Part shown: positions 53,791 through 63,795 of the stretch, in pieces
Layout of the letters: every line of letters starts with the position of its first letter
How positions within the stretch are numbered: the stretch's first letter is position 1
Source of the DNA: Diplonema papillatum
Lineage: Eukaryota > Euglenozoa > Diplonemea > Diplonemida > Diplonemidae
DNA length: 64,000 bases
Direction of reading: 5' to 3'
Assembly: GCA_030068145.1 (NCBI GenBank)
Contig: JAPJBO010000881.1
Coordinates: forward strand, 30,767-94,766
Notes under the pieces: generated by a model
The model's database searches: none
What the model saw: the letters and a program-made list of their open reading frames with translations, nothing else
What the model was told of the DNA's origin: nothing
Made by a program: the position numbers and the translations under genes

Positions 53791-56700
53791 ATGAGACGGG
53801 CAGCATCGCATGCCGGCACGTGGTACACTGGCGATCGCGGCGAGCTGAACAAGTATGCCGCGCCTTCCTCGTTGGGATTGGGGTCAGAGTGATGCAGGTT
53901 GATCCCGTTAACAAACGAGATCTTGACCCTTAAATAGGTGGGCGTGTCGTTGTAGGGGGGTGTCTTTTGGCATCGGCGGCTTGCTGCTCACCCGAGACGC
54001 GCACTACTACAAGCGCGGTACAATAGAAAGCGTGCTGATTCATTCATCGCTCAAACCGCGAAGCATGTAGAATGGGGGATTAAACGGAGCCTGCAAGAGG
54101 CCGATCTACAAAACAAGACGACTGCATCATTCATCCGGGGCCTGTGTACATGGTCAACAGGGTCGTCAATGTGTCACCGCTTCAGATCTCTGCATCCGGG
54201 TTACGGAATATTCACGCATTACTTTCGGCAATCCTGCACGTCCGAGCAAGCTCGTTCAGTGGCAGCTTTGAGGTGAGCAATTCCACCTTGGCTTAGGACT
54301 GACTGGCCCATGTCCAATTGCTGTTGGCACAAAAAGCAGCGTTCGGAACCACCGCCCGATCCCAAGCACCCCTGAAATGCGTTGCCGGATTGTCCCACCC
54401 GACGCCGAACCGAGCTGAGCGACACTCTTCGACGTTTTGCATCCATTCCCGAGATCCCTAGCATCAAAAAAACCGCTGAGAAAAGACAGGCGCTTCCTTT
54501 TGTTTGTGCGTGCCGGTTGATCGTTTTCCCACTTGTATTTACCCTGTCGGGAATTCTGATCAACCGCCGAAACACGCTGTCCTACATCTTCTTAGCGTGC
54601 ACAATACATTGAAGGGCAACCCGCAAGACTGTGCGTACTAAAAACACGCACCGTCCCTTGCACGCGCACGCGCACAGCACCACCATGAGGGGGACGGCCT
54701 ACGACCGCGGATGCTCTTTTGTCCTACCCACGGACTGGGACGCTGCGGTGATTGCACAGCAGACGGTCAGGAGATCGTGCAATGCTGCCAAAGACATCAC
54801 CCACGGAAGAACACAGACCCATGCACAGCCTGGGGAGCATTTGCGGTAACGTGAAAGAGGAAGAAGCGTGGACGCCTTTCGTGCAGAAAGGCACCGCGTT
54901 AAAACGGGTCCGCAAACACGCACGCACACACACACACTGGGCTATACTCCTAGGGCAACAACCAGGAACACACTGGTAGGTGAGCAGCGACACCTTCCCG
55001 AAAGTGAGCCAAGGGCGAAGGACGTATCTGCGGCTGCTGCGGCCGTTGCCCGGTGGTAACACGCAGAACGCGGGGAAGGGGAACGTGTTTTTCCCAACTA
55101 CATTGAAGCCCCTTCCCGACTGTAGCATCCGAGGAAGGTGCAAACATGGAGGGTGCTACGGTAGCCGTGCACGGGTCTTGGGCGCGTGCCTCGTGCAGGG
55201 CGGGTGCTTTGTGATCCGCCGCGAAGTTCTCTCCTGGTGCAGTCCGGAGAGACCGGCGTCGAGTTTCGGCTCACAGCCGGTTCCCTCCTAAGGGAGCGAG
55301 AGAGCTGCGAGACACAATCCATCTTAAAAAGGACCACACACTGGGCTATACTCCGCGTCAGGTGTTTACCCATTACTGAATTCATAAAAGATCCCATGAA
55401 GGATCCATAAAGACCCCACTGGGGGGCCCGGAAAAAGGGGCCCCCCCCAGCAACCCAAAACGATTCGAACCTACCACTCAGGTGGTCCTAGGATGCTCCG
55501 GAAATTCAGAAAAGGTGGTCGGATGCTCGTTTCGGCTGAAATAACGGCCGCAGAATGCAGGGATTTTCCTACACAGGGGAAAAATTTTTTTTTCCCCCCA
55601 AAAAAAAAAAAAACAAAAAGTGGCCCGGGGAAAAAAAATTTTTCCCCGGCAAAAGTCGTTTTTTCCCTGTGGGTTGGCTAGTCCACTGCACGAACGACAC
55701 AGGGACAAACGGCCGGGGAAGGGTGGTCGGCTCAAATTTTCTACACAAAACGACGATGTCTCTTGCCAAATTTGGTTTCTCTGCGACGCCGCGCAATACC
55801 CCTCGCGATGACCAGCTCCAGTTCGTGGTTTTCTGGCGAGTCTGTGGCAGAAGCAGGAACTGCGAAGAGGCGCAAGATTGACCTGACCCTTCCTCAGGCA
55901 TGACGGCAACCCACTTACTTCTGGCTGAACAAACTGGTGCGTATGCTCTTCGATGTTCTTGCCCGTCGGTGCGCTAAACCGTGTTGCTTAGCAGTTTTCT
56001 CCCGTTTCGGATGCTGCTGCTGTACTTGTGCTGCTAAAGGGCGGAAACTGGAGGCTGGTAAGGCGGGTGCAGCGTCGCCACAGCAACCAAAAACCGAAAG
56101 AACATTTCCGGAGTTGGGGCTTGCACTGATAAACGAAGCAACGGACGATCAGCATCAACTGACCAAAGGTGATGAAAGTGATAAGGCAAAAGTTTCGTAC
56201 AGATGTACTACTAAAAAAAAAATTTGCATCATTTTACTTTTTCCCCGGCAAAAATCCATATTCTCGGGGGCCAGGAAAACCCCTGCCAGAATGCAAAAAA
56301 AAAAAAAAAAAAAAACAAGGCGAAGTCACCTCCACAAACCACAGGGAAATTCTCGGTCTTATGAACAAAGCGTCAGTGCCCGAAGGAGCGCCGGTGAAAG
56401 CGATCATCTCCCCGCACGCAGGATTGTGGTACGCCCGCCTTCAGTTTCTTGTTAAATCCGCACCCCCCTTTTGCACTACTTGAAACCACCCGAGCACCCG
56501 AAGGTCACCCGGAGGACTGTTACACCCCGGACTGAAACGTGGCGAAGGTAGTGCATATAAGTCGAACTTTGAATGCGTGAGCCCCTCCGAAGAAACGTCC
56601 ATCACACTGGCGCAGGTAGTGCAGCACCGCGCCCCCGTAGCTGTAGTGGCTCTCGTACAGGAAGGGCGGCACCCCTCTGTCGGCGCCCATCATGGCGTAG

Positions 56701-58942
56701 TGGTCGCGGGTTGAGGGCCCCAATGGGCTTCGACAAGTCTCGGTACACCGCCAGGAGAGACCGCGGTGCTGAGCTCGTAGCCCATTCCGAGCATATGTTC
56801 TTGCAATCGTCCCCTTTCTATTTCTACTCAACACTTACCATTTGCTTCGAAGAAGACTTGATGCTAGCATCAACCTGCGTGGGAGGCAGTGTTATGTCCA
56901 AACGTTAAACACAAGTCTTCCACCTCCACACACAAACGCGCACACTTTTGGGGTAGCAGTCGGCAGCATTGCATTGCACAATGCGTGACAAGTGATTTGC
57001 GACGGGGCTTGCAACCTCATGCAGCTATCACCTCTAAAAAACACACTCACACACCAAAACGAGACTCTAAAATCCCGGATTCTCAAGCGAACTGTAACTC
57101 TAAAAAACACTCTCACACACCAAAACGAGACTCTGAAATCCCGGATTCTCAAGCGAACTGTAACTCTAAAAAAACACACTCACACACCAAAACGAGACTC
57201 TGAAATCCCGGATTCTCAAGCGAACTGTAACTCTAAAAAAACACACTCACACACCAAAACGAGACTCTGAAATCCCGGATTCTCAAGCGAACTGTAACTC
57301 TAAAAAAACACACTCACACACCAAAACGAGACTCTGAAATCCCGGATTCTCAAGCGAACTGTAACTCTAAAAAAACACACTCACACACCAAAACGAGACT
57401 CTGAAATCCCGGATTCTCAAGCGAACTGTAACTCTAAAAAAACACACTCACACACCAAAACGAGACTCTGAAATCCCGGATTCTCAAGCGAACTGTAACT
57501 CTAAAAAAACACACTCACACACCAAAACGAGACTCTGAAATCCCGGATTCTCAAGCGAACTGTAACTCTAAAAAAACACACTCACACACCAAAACGAGAC
57601 TCTGAAATCCCGGATTCTCAAGCGAACTGTAACTCTAAAAAAACACACTCACACACCAAAACGAGACTCTGAAATCCCGGATTCTCAAGCGAACTGTAAC
57701 TCTAAAAAAACACACTCACACACCAAAACGAGACTCTGAAATCCCGGATTCTCAAGCGAACTGTAACTCTAAAAAAACACACTCACACACCAAAACGAGA
57801 CTCTGAAATCCCGGATTCTCAAGCGAACTGTAACTCTAAAAAAACACACTCACACACCAAAACGAGACTCTGAAATCCCGGATTCTCAAGCGAACTGTAA
57901 CTCTAAAAAAACACACTCACACACCAAAACGAGACTCTGAAATCCCGGATTCTCAAGCGAACTGTAACTCTAAAAAAACACACTCACACACCAAAACGAG
58001 ACTCTGAAATCCCGGATTCTCAAGCGAACTGTAACTCTAAAAACACACTCACACACCAAAACGAGACTCTGAAATCCCGGATTCTCAAGCGAACTGTAAC
58101 TCTAAAAACACACTCACACACCAAAACGAGACTCTGAAATCCCGGATTCTCAAGCGAACTGTAGCTCTAAAAAAACACACTCACACACACACAGCTACTC
58201 GGGCAATACGGCGTCACACTGCTTCAAGGCGCTGTCCAGGCACATGCAGGGCGTAGACAGAGTCTTCATTTTGGGGCCCAGCCACGTGCAGAACTTCGAT
58301 GACATCCGGTTCACGCCATTTTCGGTGTACGAGATGCCGAACGGCGACGTGGACGTGGACACGGAAACTATCAGCCACATGTGCCTGAAGGCTAAGGAGC
58401 AAGGGATCAAGGTGTCAAAGATCAAGGCGCAGAGCGACATCGACGAGCACAGCCTCGAAATGCAGATGCCGTTCATCGCGCAGCTAGTGCAGGGCACGCC
58501 GGCGAAGATCATCCCGGTCCACGTTGGGCACATCAGCGACGCTGCAGCAGAGGGCTACGGGGCGTTGTTCGCGCCGTATTTGGACGATCCCAAGTCGAGG
58601 TTCGTCATTTCGAGTGACTTTTGCCACTGGGGGTCGCGGTTCCGGTACACGTACCACTACAAAAAGGACGAGAACCCGAACATCGGCGACGCGATCATCG
58701 CGATGGACCACGAGGCGATGCGGATCATGGAGGACCAGGACCGGCCGGCGCTCCAGCGGTACTTCGCCGCGACGGAGAACACGATCTGCGGGAGGAACCC
58801 GATCACCATCCTCCTCAACACGCTCGCGCTGTCCGCCCGGCAGTACGACCTCAAGTTCGTCCATTACTCGCAGTCCAGCAAGTGCAGAACCCCGCACGAC
58901 TCCTCCGTTTCCTACGCCGCCGCCATCGTGACCGAAGCCTGA
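53791..58942 (+). CDS. MEMO1-like: MEMO-family protein (MEMO1-like), three exons
   Basis: Exons inferred as 53791-53852, 56345-56428 and 58195-58942 (62, 84 and 748 nt), giving 297 codons, the usual MEMO length. Both introns are phase 2, GTATGC...ACAG and GTACGC...ACAG. Exon 1 reads SHAGTWYTG; exon 2 KAIISPHAGL; exon 3 starts at Y-S-G-N and contains FILGPSH, DEHSLEMQMPF, SSDFCHWGSRFRYTY, TICGRNPI and CRTPHDSSVSYA. These are the family blocks in order with no gap. Conserved metal-site residues appear as His45, His79, Asp190, His193 and Cys247. MEMO proteins bind redox metal and are linked to cell motility and redox signalling in animals; the role here is unknown. The second His of the usual GPSHH is replaced by Val. 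Three partial copies of exon 3 follow downstream. Confidence 0.92.
53853..56344 (+). other. MEMO intron 1 (2,492 nt)
   Basis: GTATGC to CCACAG. Full of dispersed repeats: a minus copy of the GGTTGATCAG family (54480-54645), the ~350-bp direct repeat (54995-55345), and A/T/G/C homopolymer runs with a palindrome GGGGAAAAAAAATTTTTCCCC-like at about 55627-55648. The acceptor region CAAGGCGAAGTCACCTCC, then CACAAACCACAG, weakly resembles the ~55-bp module. Confidence 0.85.
54995..55345 (+). repeat. ~350-bp direct repeat, copy B (in MEMO intron 1)
   Basis: Near-identical to 4990-5340: GTGCAAACATGGAGGGTGCT, AGCCGTGCACGGGTCTTGGG, CAGTCCGGAGAGACCGGCG. It is flanked on both sides by CACTGGGCTATACTCC, a different flank from copy A. 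Confidence 0.75.
56429..58194 (+). other. MEMO intron 2 (1,766 nt)
   Basis: GTACGC to ACACAG. Contains a degenerate single module (GGTCACCCGGAGGACTG, 56501), a GATGCTAGCATCAA repeat (56843-56910) and the 17-copy module array. The splice sites were chosen because they restore MEMO homology exactly across the join. Confidence 0.88.
57045..58192 (+). repeat. 65-67-bp array of the module in MEMO intron 2, 17 copies
   Basis: Units read ACGAGACTCTGAAATCCCGG, ATTCTCAAGCGAACTGTAAC, TCTAAAAAAACACACTCACA. GAGACTCT starts at 57061, 57127, 57194 and then every 67 bp, with the last two spacings 65. Copies are almost identical apart from A-run length. The last unit runs into CACACACAG, the inferred acceptor, with CTCTAAAA about 25 nt upstream of it. 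Confidence 0.95.
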
Positions 58943-58958
58943 GCAGGGTAGTGGTAGC

Positions 58959-59106
58959 AAACCCCCCACTCGCATATAATTTACATCCGTATACAGTTTA
59001 CATACCGGTGCATGCAAATTGTAGGCTAAATTCCGGTATCAAACTCGTATAGAACTTGCATTTTTTTGGGCGTAAACAATGTACATTATATGCGGGAGGG
59101 GGGTTT
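58959..59106. mobile_element. 148-bp MITE with 28-bp inverted ends (copy 1)
   Basis: The left end AAACCCCCCACTCGCATATA and the right end TATATGCGGGAGGGGGGTTT are near-perfect inverses over about 28 bp. It lies 17 bp after the MEMO stop and may form part of its 3' UTR. Copies at 59596-59744 and 60220-60367 arose with the exon 3 duplications, since all have the same position relative to the gene fragment. Confidence 0.75.
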
Positions 59107-59257
59107 AGTAAGTTTGAACTTGATATATGCAGCAACTATCTGTGACGATACTGCACAAGCCGGCACCGACTACCTCTTTGCACGCGTCGTGTCGTGCTTC
59201 GGTCGCTTCTCGCCCCGCGCACTGTTTGTCTCCAGTGCGCACTTCACGTCCGCTGTG

Positions 59258-59579
59258 GAGCCACCGGGGGTCGCGGTTCCGGTACACGTACCACTGCAAA
59301 AAGGACGAGAGCCCGAACATCGGCGACGCGATCATCGCGATGGACCACGAGGCGATGCGGACCATGGAGGACCAGGACCGGCTGGCGCTCCAGCGGTACT
59401 TCGCCGTGGCGGAGAACACGATCTGCGGGAGGAACCCGATCACCATCCTCCTCAACACGCTCGCGCTGTCTGCCCGGCAGTACGACCTCAAGTTCGTCCA
59501 TTACTCGCAGTCCAGCAAGTGCAGAACCCCGCACGACTCCTCCGTTTCCTACGCCGCCGCCATCGTGACCGAAGCCTGA
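59258..59579 (+). pseudogene. MEMO exon 3 fragment, copy 1
   Basis: Starts at GGGGGTCGCGG, just after the codons for SSDFCH, and keeps an open frame to the stop (TICGRNPI, DSSVSYAAA). It lacks His45, His79, Asp190 and His193, so it cannot rebuild the metal site. Changes shared with copy 2 include YHCKKDESPN. It is preceded by about 150 bp of non-MEMO sequence (TTGATATATGCAGCAACTAT) repeated before each copy. Confidence 0.9.
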
Positions 59580-59897
59580 ACAGGGTAGTGGTAGCAAACC
59601 CCCCCACTCGCATATAATTTGCATCCGTATACAATTTACATACCGGTGCATGCAAATTGTAGGCTAAATTCCGGTATCAAACTCGTATAGAACTTGCATT
59701 TCTTTGGGCGTAAATAATGTAGATTATATGCGGGAGGGGGGTTTAGTAAGTTGAACTTGATATATGCAGCAACTATCTGTGACGATAGACTGCACAAGCC
59801 GGCATCGACTACCTCTTTGCACGCGTCGTGTCGTGCTTCGGTCGCTTCTCGCCCCGCGCACTGTTTGTCTCCAGTGCGCACTTCACGTCCGCTGTGG

Positions 59898-60203
59898 AGC
59901 CACCGGGGGTCGCGGTTCCGGTACACGTACCACTGCAAAAAGGACGAGAGCCCGAACATCGGCGACGCGATCATCGCGATGGACCACGAGGCGATGCGGA
60001 CCATGGAGGACCAGGACCGGCTGGCGCTCCAGCGGTACTTCGCCGTGGCGGAGAACACGATCTGCGGGAGGAACCCGATCACCATCCTCCTCAACGCCCG
60101 GCAGTACGACCTCAAGTTCGTCCATTACTCGCAGTCCAGCAAGTGCAGAACCCCGCACGACTCCTCCGTTTCCTACGCCGCCGCCATCGTGACCGAAGCC
60201 TGA
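59898..60203 (+). pseudogene. MEMO exon 3 fragment, copy 2
   Basis: Almost identical to copy 1 but with a 15-bp in-frame loss that removes T-L-A-L-S after ILLN. The frame is otherwise open. Confidence 0.9.
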
Positions 60204-60520
60204 ACAGGGTAGTGGTAGCAAACCCCCCACTCGCATATAATTTACATCCGTATACAATTTAAATACCGGTGCATGCAAATTGTAGGCTAAATTCCGGTAT
60301 CAAACTCGTATAGAACTTGCATTTCTTTGGGCGTAAATAATGTAGATTATATGCGGGAGGGGGGTTTAGTAAGTTGAACTTGATATATGCAGCAACTATC
60401 TGTGACGATAGACTGCACAAGCCGGCATCGACTACCTCTTTGCACGCGTCGTGTCGTGCTTCGGTCGCTTCTCGCCCCGCGCACTGTTTGTCTCCAGTGC
60501 GCACTTCACGTCCGCTGTGG

Positions 60521-60830
60521 AGCCACCGGGGGTCGCGGTTCCGGTACACGTACCACTGCAAAAAGGACGAGAGCCCGAACATCGGCGACGCGATCATCGC
60601 GATGGACCACGAGGCGCATGGAGGACCAGGACCGGCCGGCGCTCCAGCGGTACTTCGCCGCGGCGGAGAACACGATCTGCGGGAGGAACCCGATCACCAT
60701 CCTCCTCAACACGCTCGCACTGTCTACCCGGCAGTACGACCTCAAGTTCGTCCATTCCTCGCAGTCCAGCAAGTGCAGAACCCCGCACGACTCCTCCGTT
60801 TTCCTACGCCGCCATCGTGACATGAGGCTT
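60521..60830 (+). pseudogene. MEMO exon 3 fragment, copy 3 (frameshifted)
   Basis: An 8-bp loss at GAGGCGCATGGAG and further small indels near the end (TTTTCCTACGCCGCCATCG) break the frame. Some positions match the parent exon rather than copies 1 and 2 (RPAL). It ends in unrelated sequence at GACATGAGG. Confidence 0.9.
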
Positions 60831-60839
60831 GACAATCAA

Positions 60840-61587
60840 ATGGGGCATTAGGGCACCCCTTGCGAGTCTAAGAGGAGAAAGGAGAACGTGTTGCTCAAGC
60901 CGGCGTTTGTGCGAGTTCGGCGTGTGATGGCAAGTTCGGGGTCCGTACCCCTTGAGGCTAACGTTTGGCGCGGGTACATTCGACACCGTTCCCTCGGACT
61001 GAGCCAACCGTCATACCCCCAAAACTCGCCGGTGTGGAAAAGAAAGCACCCCGAACGTGGGTCGAGAACGTCAGGCATTGACGACTGACTCCGCCACATC
61101 ATACGCAATTTCCAAAACCGGAAAACTTCTTGATGGCTGAAAGTAAGACAAAACGTACTACGTCCTTCGGGTAGAGCAGTGTCCTGGATAGGGGCACCCT
61201 ATGGTTTTCCAGAAAAGGGGGACAGCTCGCTAGAGGGCTACATGTGAGAATTCTTACATTTCCCAAACCTCTAAACTCGGAAAAGAGAAAAAGATGTGCT
61301 ATGTCATGCGTCATTCTGTGGTCACATGTTATGTCTGTTCACCTTCCCGCGTCTGAGGCCGATTTGGGGGCCCATGTCCATCCAGCACAAACCATGTTTC
61401 CTGGTCCCTGTTGGTCACGCAGGTAGCAGCGCAGCAGCAGCTTCTCCTCTTTTGGCATCGGCCCATTTCCCTTCTTGAAAGTGTTCGAAAGAACACTGCA
61501 GAGTCTGGTTGACCAGACTCTGAGTGCTTGTGCTGCTTTCACGATTGCGGGGAGTCTAAACCCTTACCTCCCCCCCCCGAACGTACC
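60840..61587. other. no gene; short repeat traces
   Basis: 60895-60950 matches the edge of the minisatellite at 19 kb (CCGGCGTTTGTGC, GGCAAGTTCGGGG). A hairpin is at 61499-61522. Small ORFs lack domains. Confidence 0.4.
61499..61522. repeat. perfect 10-bp hairpin
   Basis: CAGAGTCTGG, loop TTGA, CCAGACTCTG. No T-run follows and no gene ends nearby, so a terminator role is not supported. Confidence 0.85.
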
Positions 61588-61720
61588 ACACACGGTGAGG
61601 TCCAGCCTCAGAAGGCGAGGTTGTGCCCGCGTGTAAATTCACACCGAAAAGAGGGTGTGACACCCGCATTCAGAACTCCAGCTTTCACCCCAGCTTCTGA
61701 GGCTGGACTCCACCGTGTAA
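61588..61720. mobile_element. MITE-like element, ACACGGTG ends (copy 2)
   Basis: ACACGGTGAGGTCCAGCCTC at the left and CTGGACTCCACCGTGTAA at the right. It is a shorter relative of 67-274 with similar internal GTGTAAATTCACACC words. Confidence 0.65.
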
Positions 61721-62034
61721 AAGCACACGGTGCACTAGTCATGCCATTTACTTGTCACTTACTACTGATCTTACCAGTCACAAATCTTGCTACTGTCAGT
61801 AGTGATAATGACTACTGCAGTAGTCATTCTTACAAGTGAATGAGTCCCCTTTTGCGGGAAGAAAAAGCTCGCCTTGTAAAGGGACTCCTTCACAAAATGC
61901 ACAGTCTCCGCTTGCGAAGCTGGGGCGGAACTTTTGCGCACGACATGCAAGCAGTTGAGAGGTTCGAGACGATCGGGGGGGTGTTTTTTAGCCACATGCA
62001 ATGTGTGAGGAAACTGAACCGCCCAAGTAGGACC

Positions 62035-62165
62035 TTCTGATCATGATCATTTGCCAAATTTGCCACCTGAAACCACGTCCAGGATTTGGGCTCAGGGTAG
62101 TGCGGTCAACGAAAACTCTAGTTTCCCTTTCTACTTTCTCCTACTCTCGCGGTGTACGGTTTTTG
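62035..62165. repeat. end repeat inverted relative to 26815-26905
   Basis: ACCTTCTGATCATGATCATT, GCCACCTGAAACCACGTCCA, GGTCAACGAAAACTCTAGTT. Confidence 0.7.
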
Positions 62166-62865
62166 CTGGCTGCCAGCCAACGAGAACAAGAAAGTGGAAA
62201 AAAGGAAAGAAAGAAAACACGACCCCGCAATTTTCTCGAAGAATGATTGATGCCAGCGTCTTACATACATGAGAGGCAGGGTCATGCCCAAGCACTAAAC
62301 CAATGGAGGGGGGTAGTCAAAAAAAACTAGTAAGAAACAGTACATACAGTAGTAAGCACTCTTCAGTAGTACCGTAATTGGATTAATGCTGAACCGCCCA
62401 AAATGAGGCTGGGTGTCCCAGGTTTTGCCCGGCTCGGCATTTTTTTTCTTCGGGGTTTCCGACTTTGCGTACTTTGCAGAACATCGCGACCCTGGTGCTT
62501 GCCCGCGTCTTGGGGTGCTCAATACTCAGCTCGACCCCTAGATGCCGCTGTCGTAGGAGGCTGCAGGACCGCCACTGGTGCAGTCACCCAAGAGACTACC
62601 TGGGAGACCCCCCGGGTGTCCCAGGTTTTACCCGGTCTGTCATTTACCCGTTCCGGAAAAGGTCGCGTTGGCAGAAACCGTGAAGATGATAATGGTCACA
62701 GGGTTGGTGAAATGAAAGCGAGAATTTGGAAGAGAATTCCTGGACGTGAAACTAAAAGAGCTGACATCCGGCTGCCTTAGTCCAGTTCAACATTATTCCA
62801 AAATTTTGACCCAAATTTCAGACCCAAATTTTGGACCCAATTTGCACCTGCCCTAAAACCCCGGT

Positions 62866-62927
62866 TCAAAACAAATTTGGTGCCCTTATATCCCGAACCG
62901 GGATATAAGGGCACAAATTTGTTTTGA
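62866..62927. repeat. ~29-bp-arm hairpin
   Basis: The left arm TCAAAACAAATTTGGTGCCC, TTATATCCCG is the inverse of CGGGATATAAGGGCACAAAT, TTGTTTTGA (one mismatch), with a loop of about 3 nt. A further GGGATATAAGGGCA follows at 62930, so the palindrome may be the end of a larger inverted element. Confidence 0.85.
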
Positions 62928-62930
62928 CCG

Positions 62931-63584
62931 GGATATAAGGGCATTCCACCTTATTCCAATTACGGTACTATGACTAGTCACGTCAAAAAAGTAGTAATAT
63001 GACTAGTCATTGCGCTGTTTTTCAAATGACTGGTGCACCGTGCAGAACCGAAGCACCCCACCCGCAAACCCTGATTTGTTTCGTGGCCTCAAAGCCTGCG
63101 TATCCACGAGGGGCGCTGCACGTACCGCAACTTCGGGGAATAACTTTTGCCCTACGGAACAGACGGGACCTCGGCGTCTGGTGTGCGTTGTGAATAAGAG
63201 GACGCAAGGCTGTGGCGTTGTGCCAGCGAAGCTTGCTTTTCGTGCCACGTTTGTTGACGACTTGCCGGCTTGCGCTTAATGTACTGGAGGTCCGCTAAAG
63301 ACCGCCTGACCTCGTGCTAGGCGTAGTTTAAGGGTGTACCGGTCCACAAACAACCACTAACGAGCTTGTCAACCCCCACCGATTTTCTATCTTCTTTCCC
63401 CCTCCCCCTTTTTCGACGTTGCTGTTGACTAACGGTTAGGTCGGACCCTTCCCCGGTGAACATCCCATCAAAGTAACAATGATGACTTAGGCCGATACGG
63501 GCTACATGGCAATCCCTGCTCAACAAAGTGCATGCTAATCCATGTGGTTCATGTACTCCAAAGAACTCAATGATCAACATGTAT
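62931..63584. other. no gene recognised
   Basis: Overlapping ORFs on both strands at 63000-63280 with no family resemblance. GTGCATGCTAATCCATGTGG (63530) recurs at 13485. Confidence 0.35.
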
Positions 63585-63795
63585 GCACGTGGGGCGGCCC
63601 AGGGCCACATTCACTGCGAATGTGTTCGTGGTGTCGTCACAGGAGTCTTTTTTTTTGGCTAGCCAAGGTGAGAAAAAGAGTGAAAGAGTACGTACAGGAG
63701 TGAGAAGAGAAGAGAAGAGAACAAGTGTAAAAGAAGTTGGCGGTAGCACAAACTACCAAGAAGATTTCTTACTTTTCCTTATCCCTCCAAACCGG
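63585..63795 (+). repeat. dispersed repeat, direct copy of 39715-39960
   Basis: ACTGCGAATGTGTTCGTGGT, GAAAAAGAGTGAAAGAGTAC, AAGAAGTTGGCGGTAGCACA. Followed by poly(C) at 63924-63947. Confidence 0.7.

Noticed and set aside
57045..58192. CRISPR or centromeric satellite
   Set aside because: There are no spacers, and the array lies inside an intron whose two flanking exons are fixed by MEMO homology.
59127..59579. 150-residue ORF as a second functional MEMO
   Set aside because: Its first part translates non-MEMO spacer DNA, and it lacks four of the five conserved metal-site residues. It is a 3' gene fragment.
61499..61522. Rho-independent terminator
   Set aside because: The hairpin has no T-run and no gene ends next to it; the host is eukaryotic.
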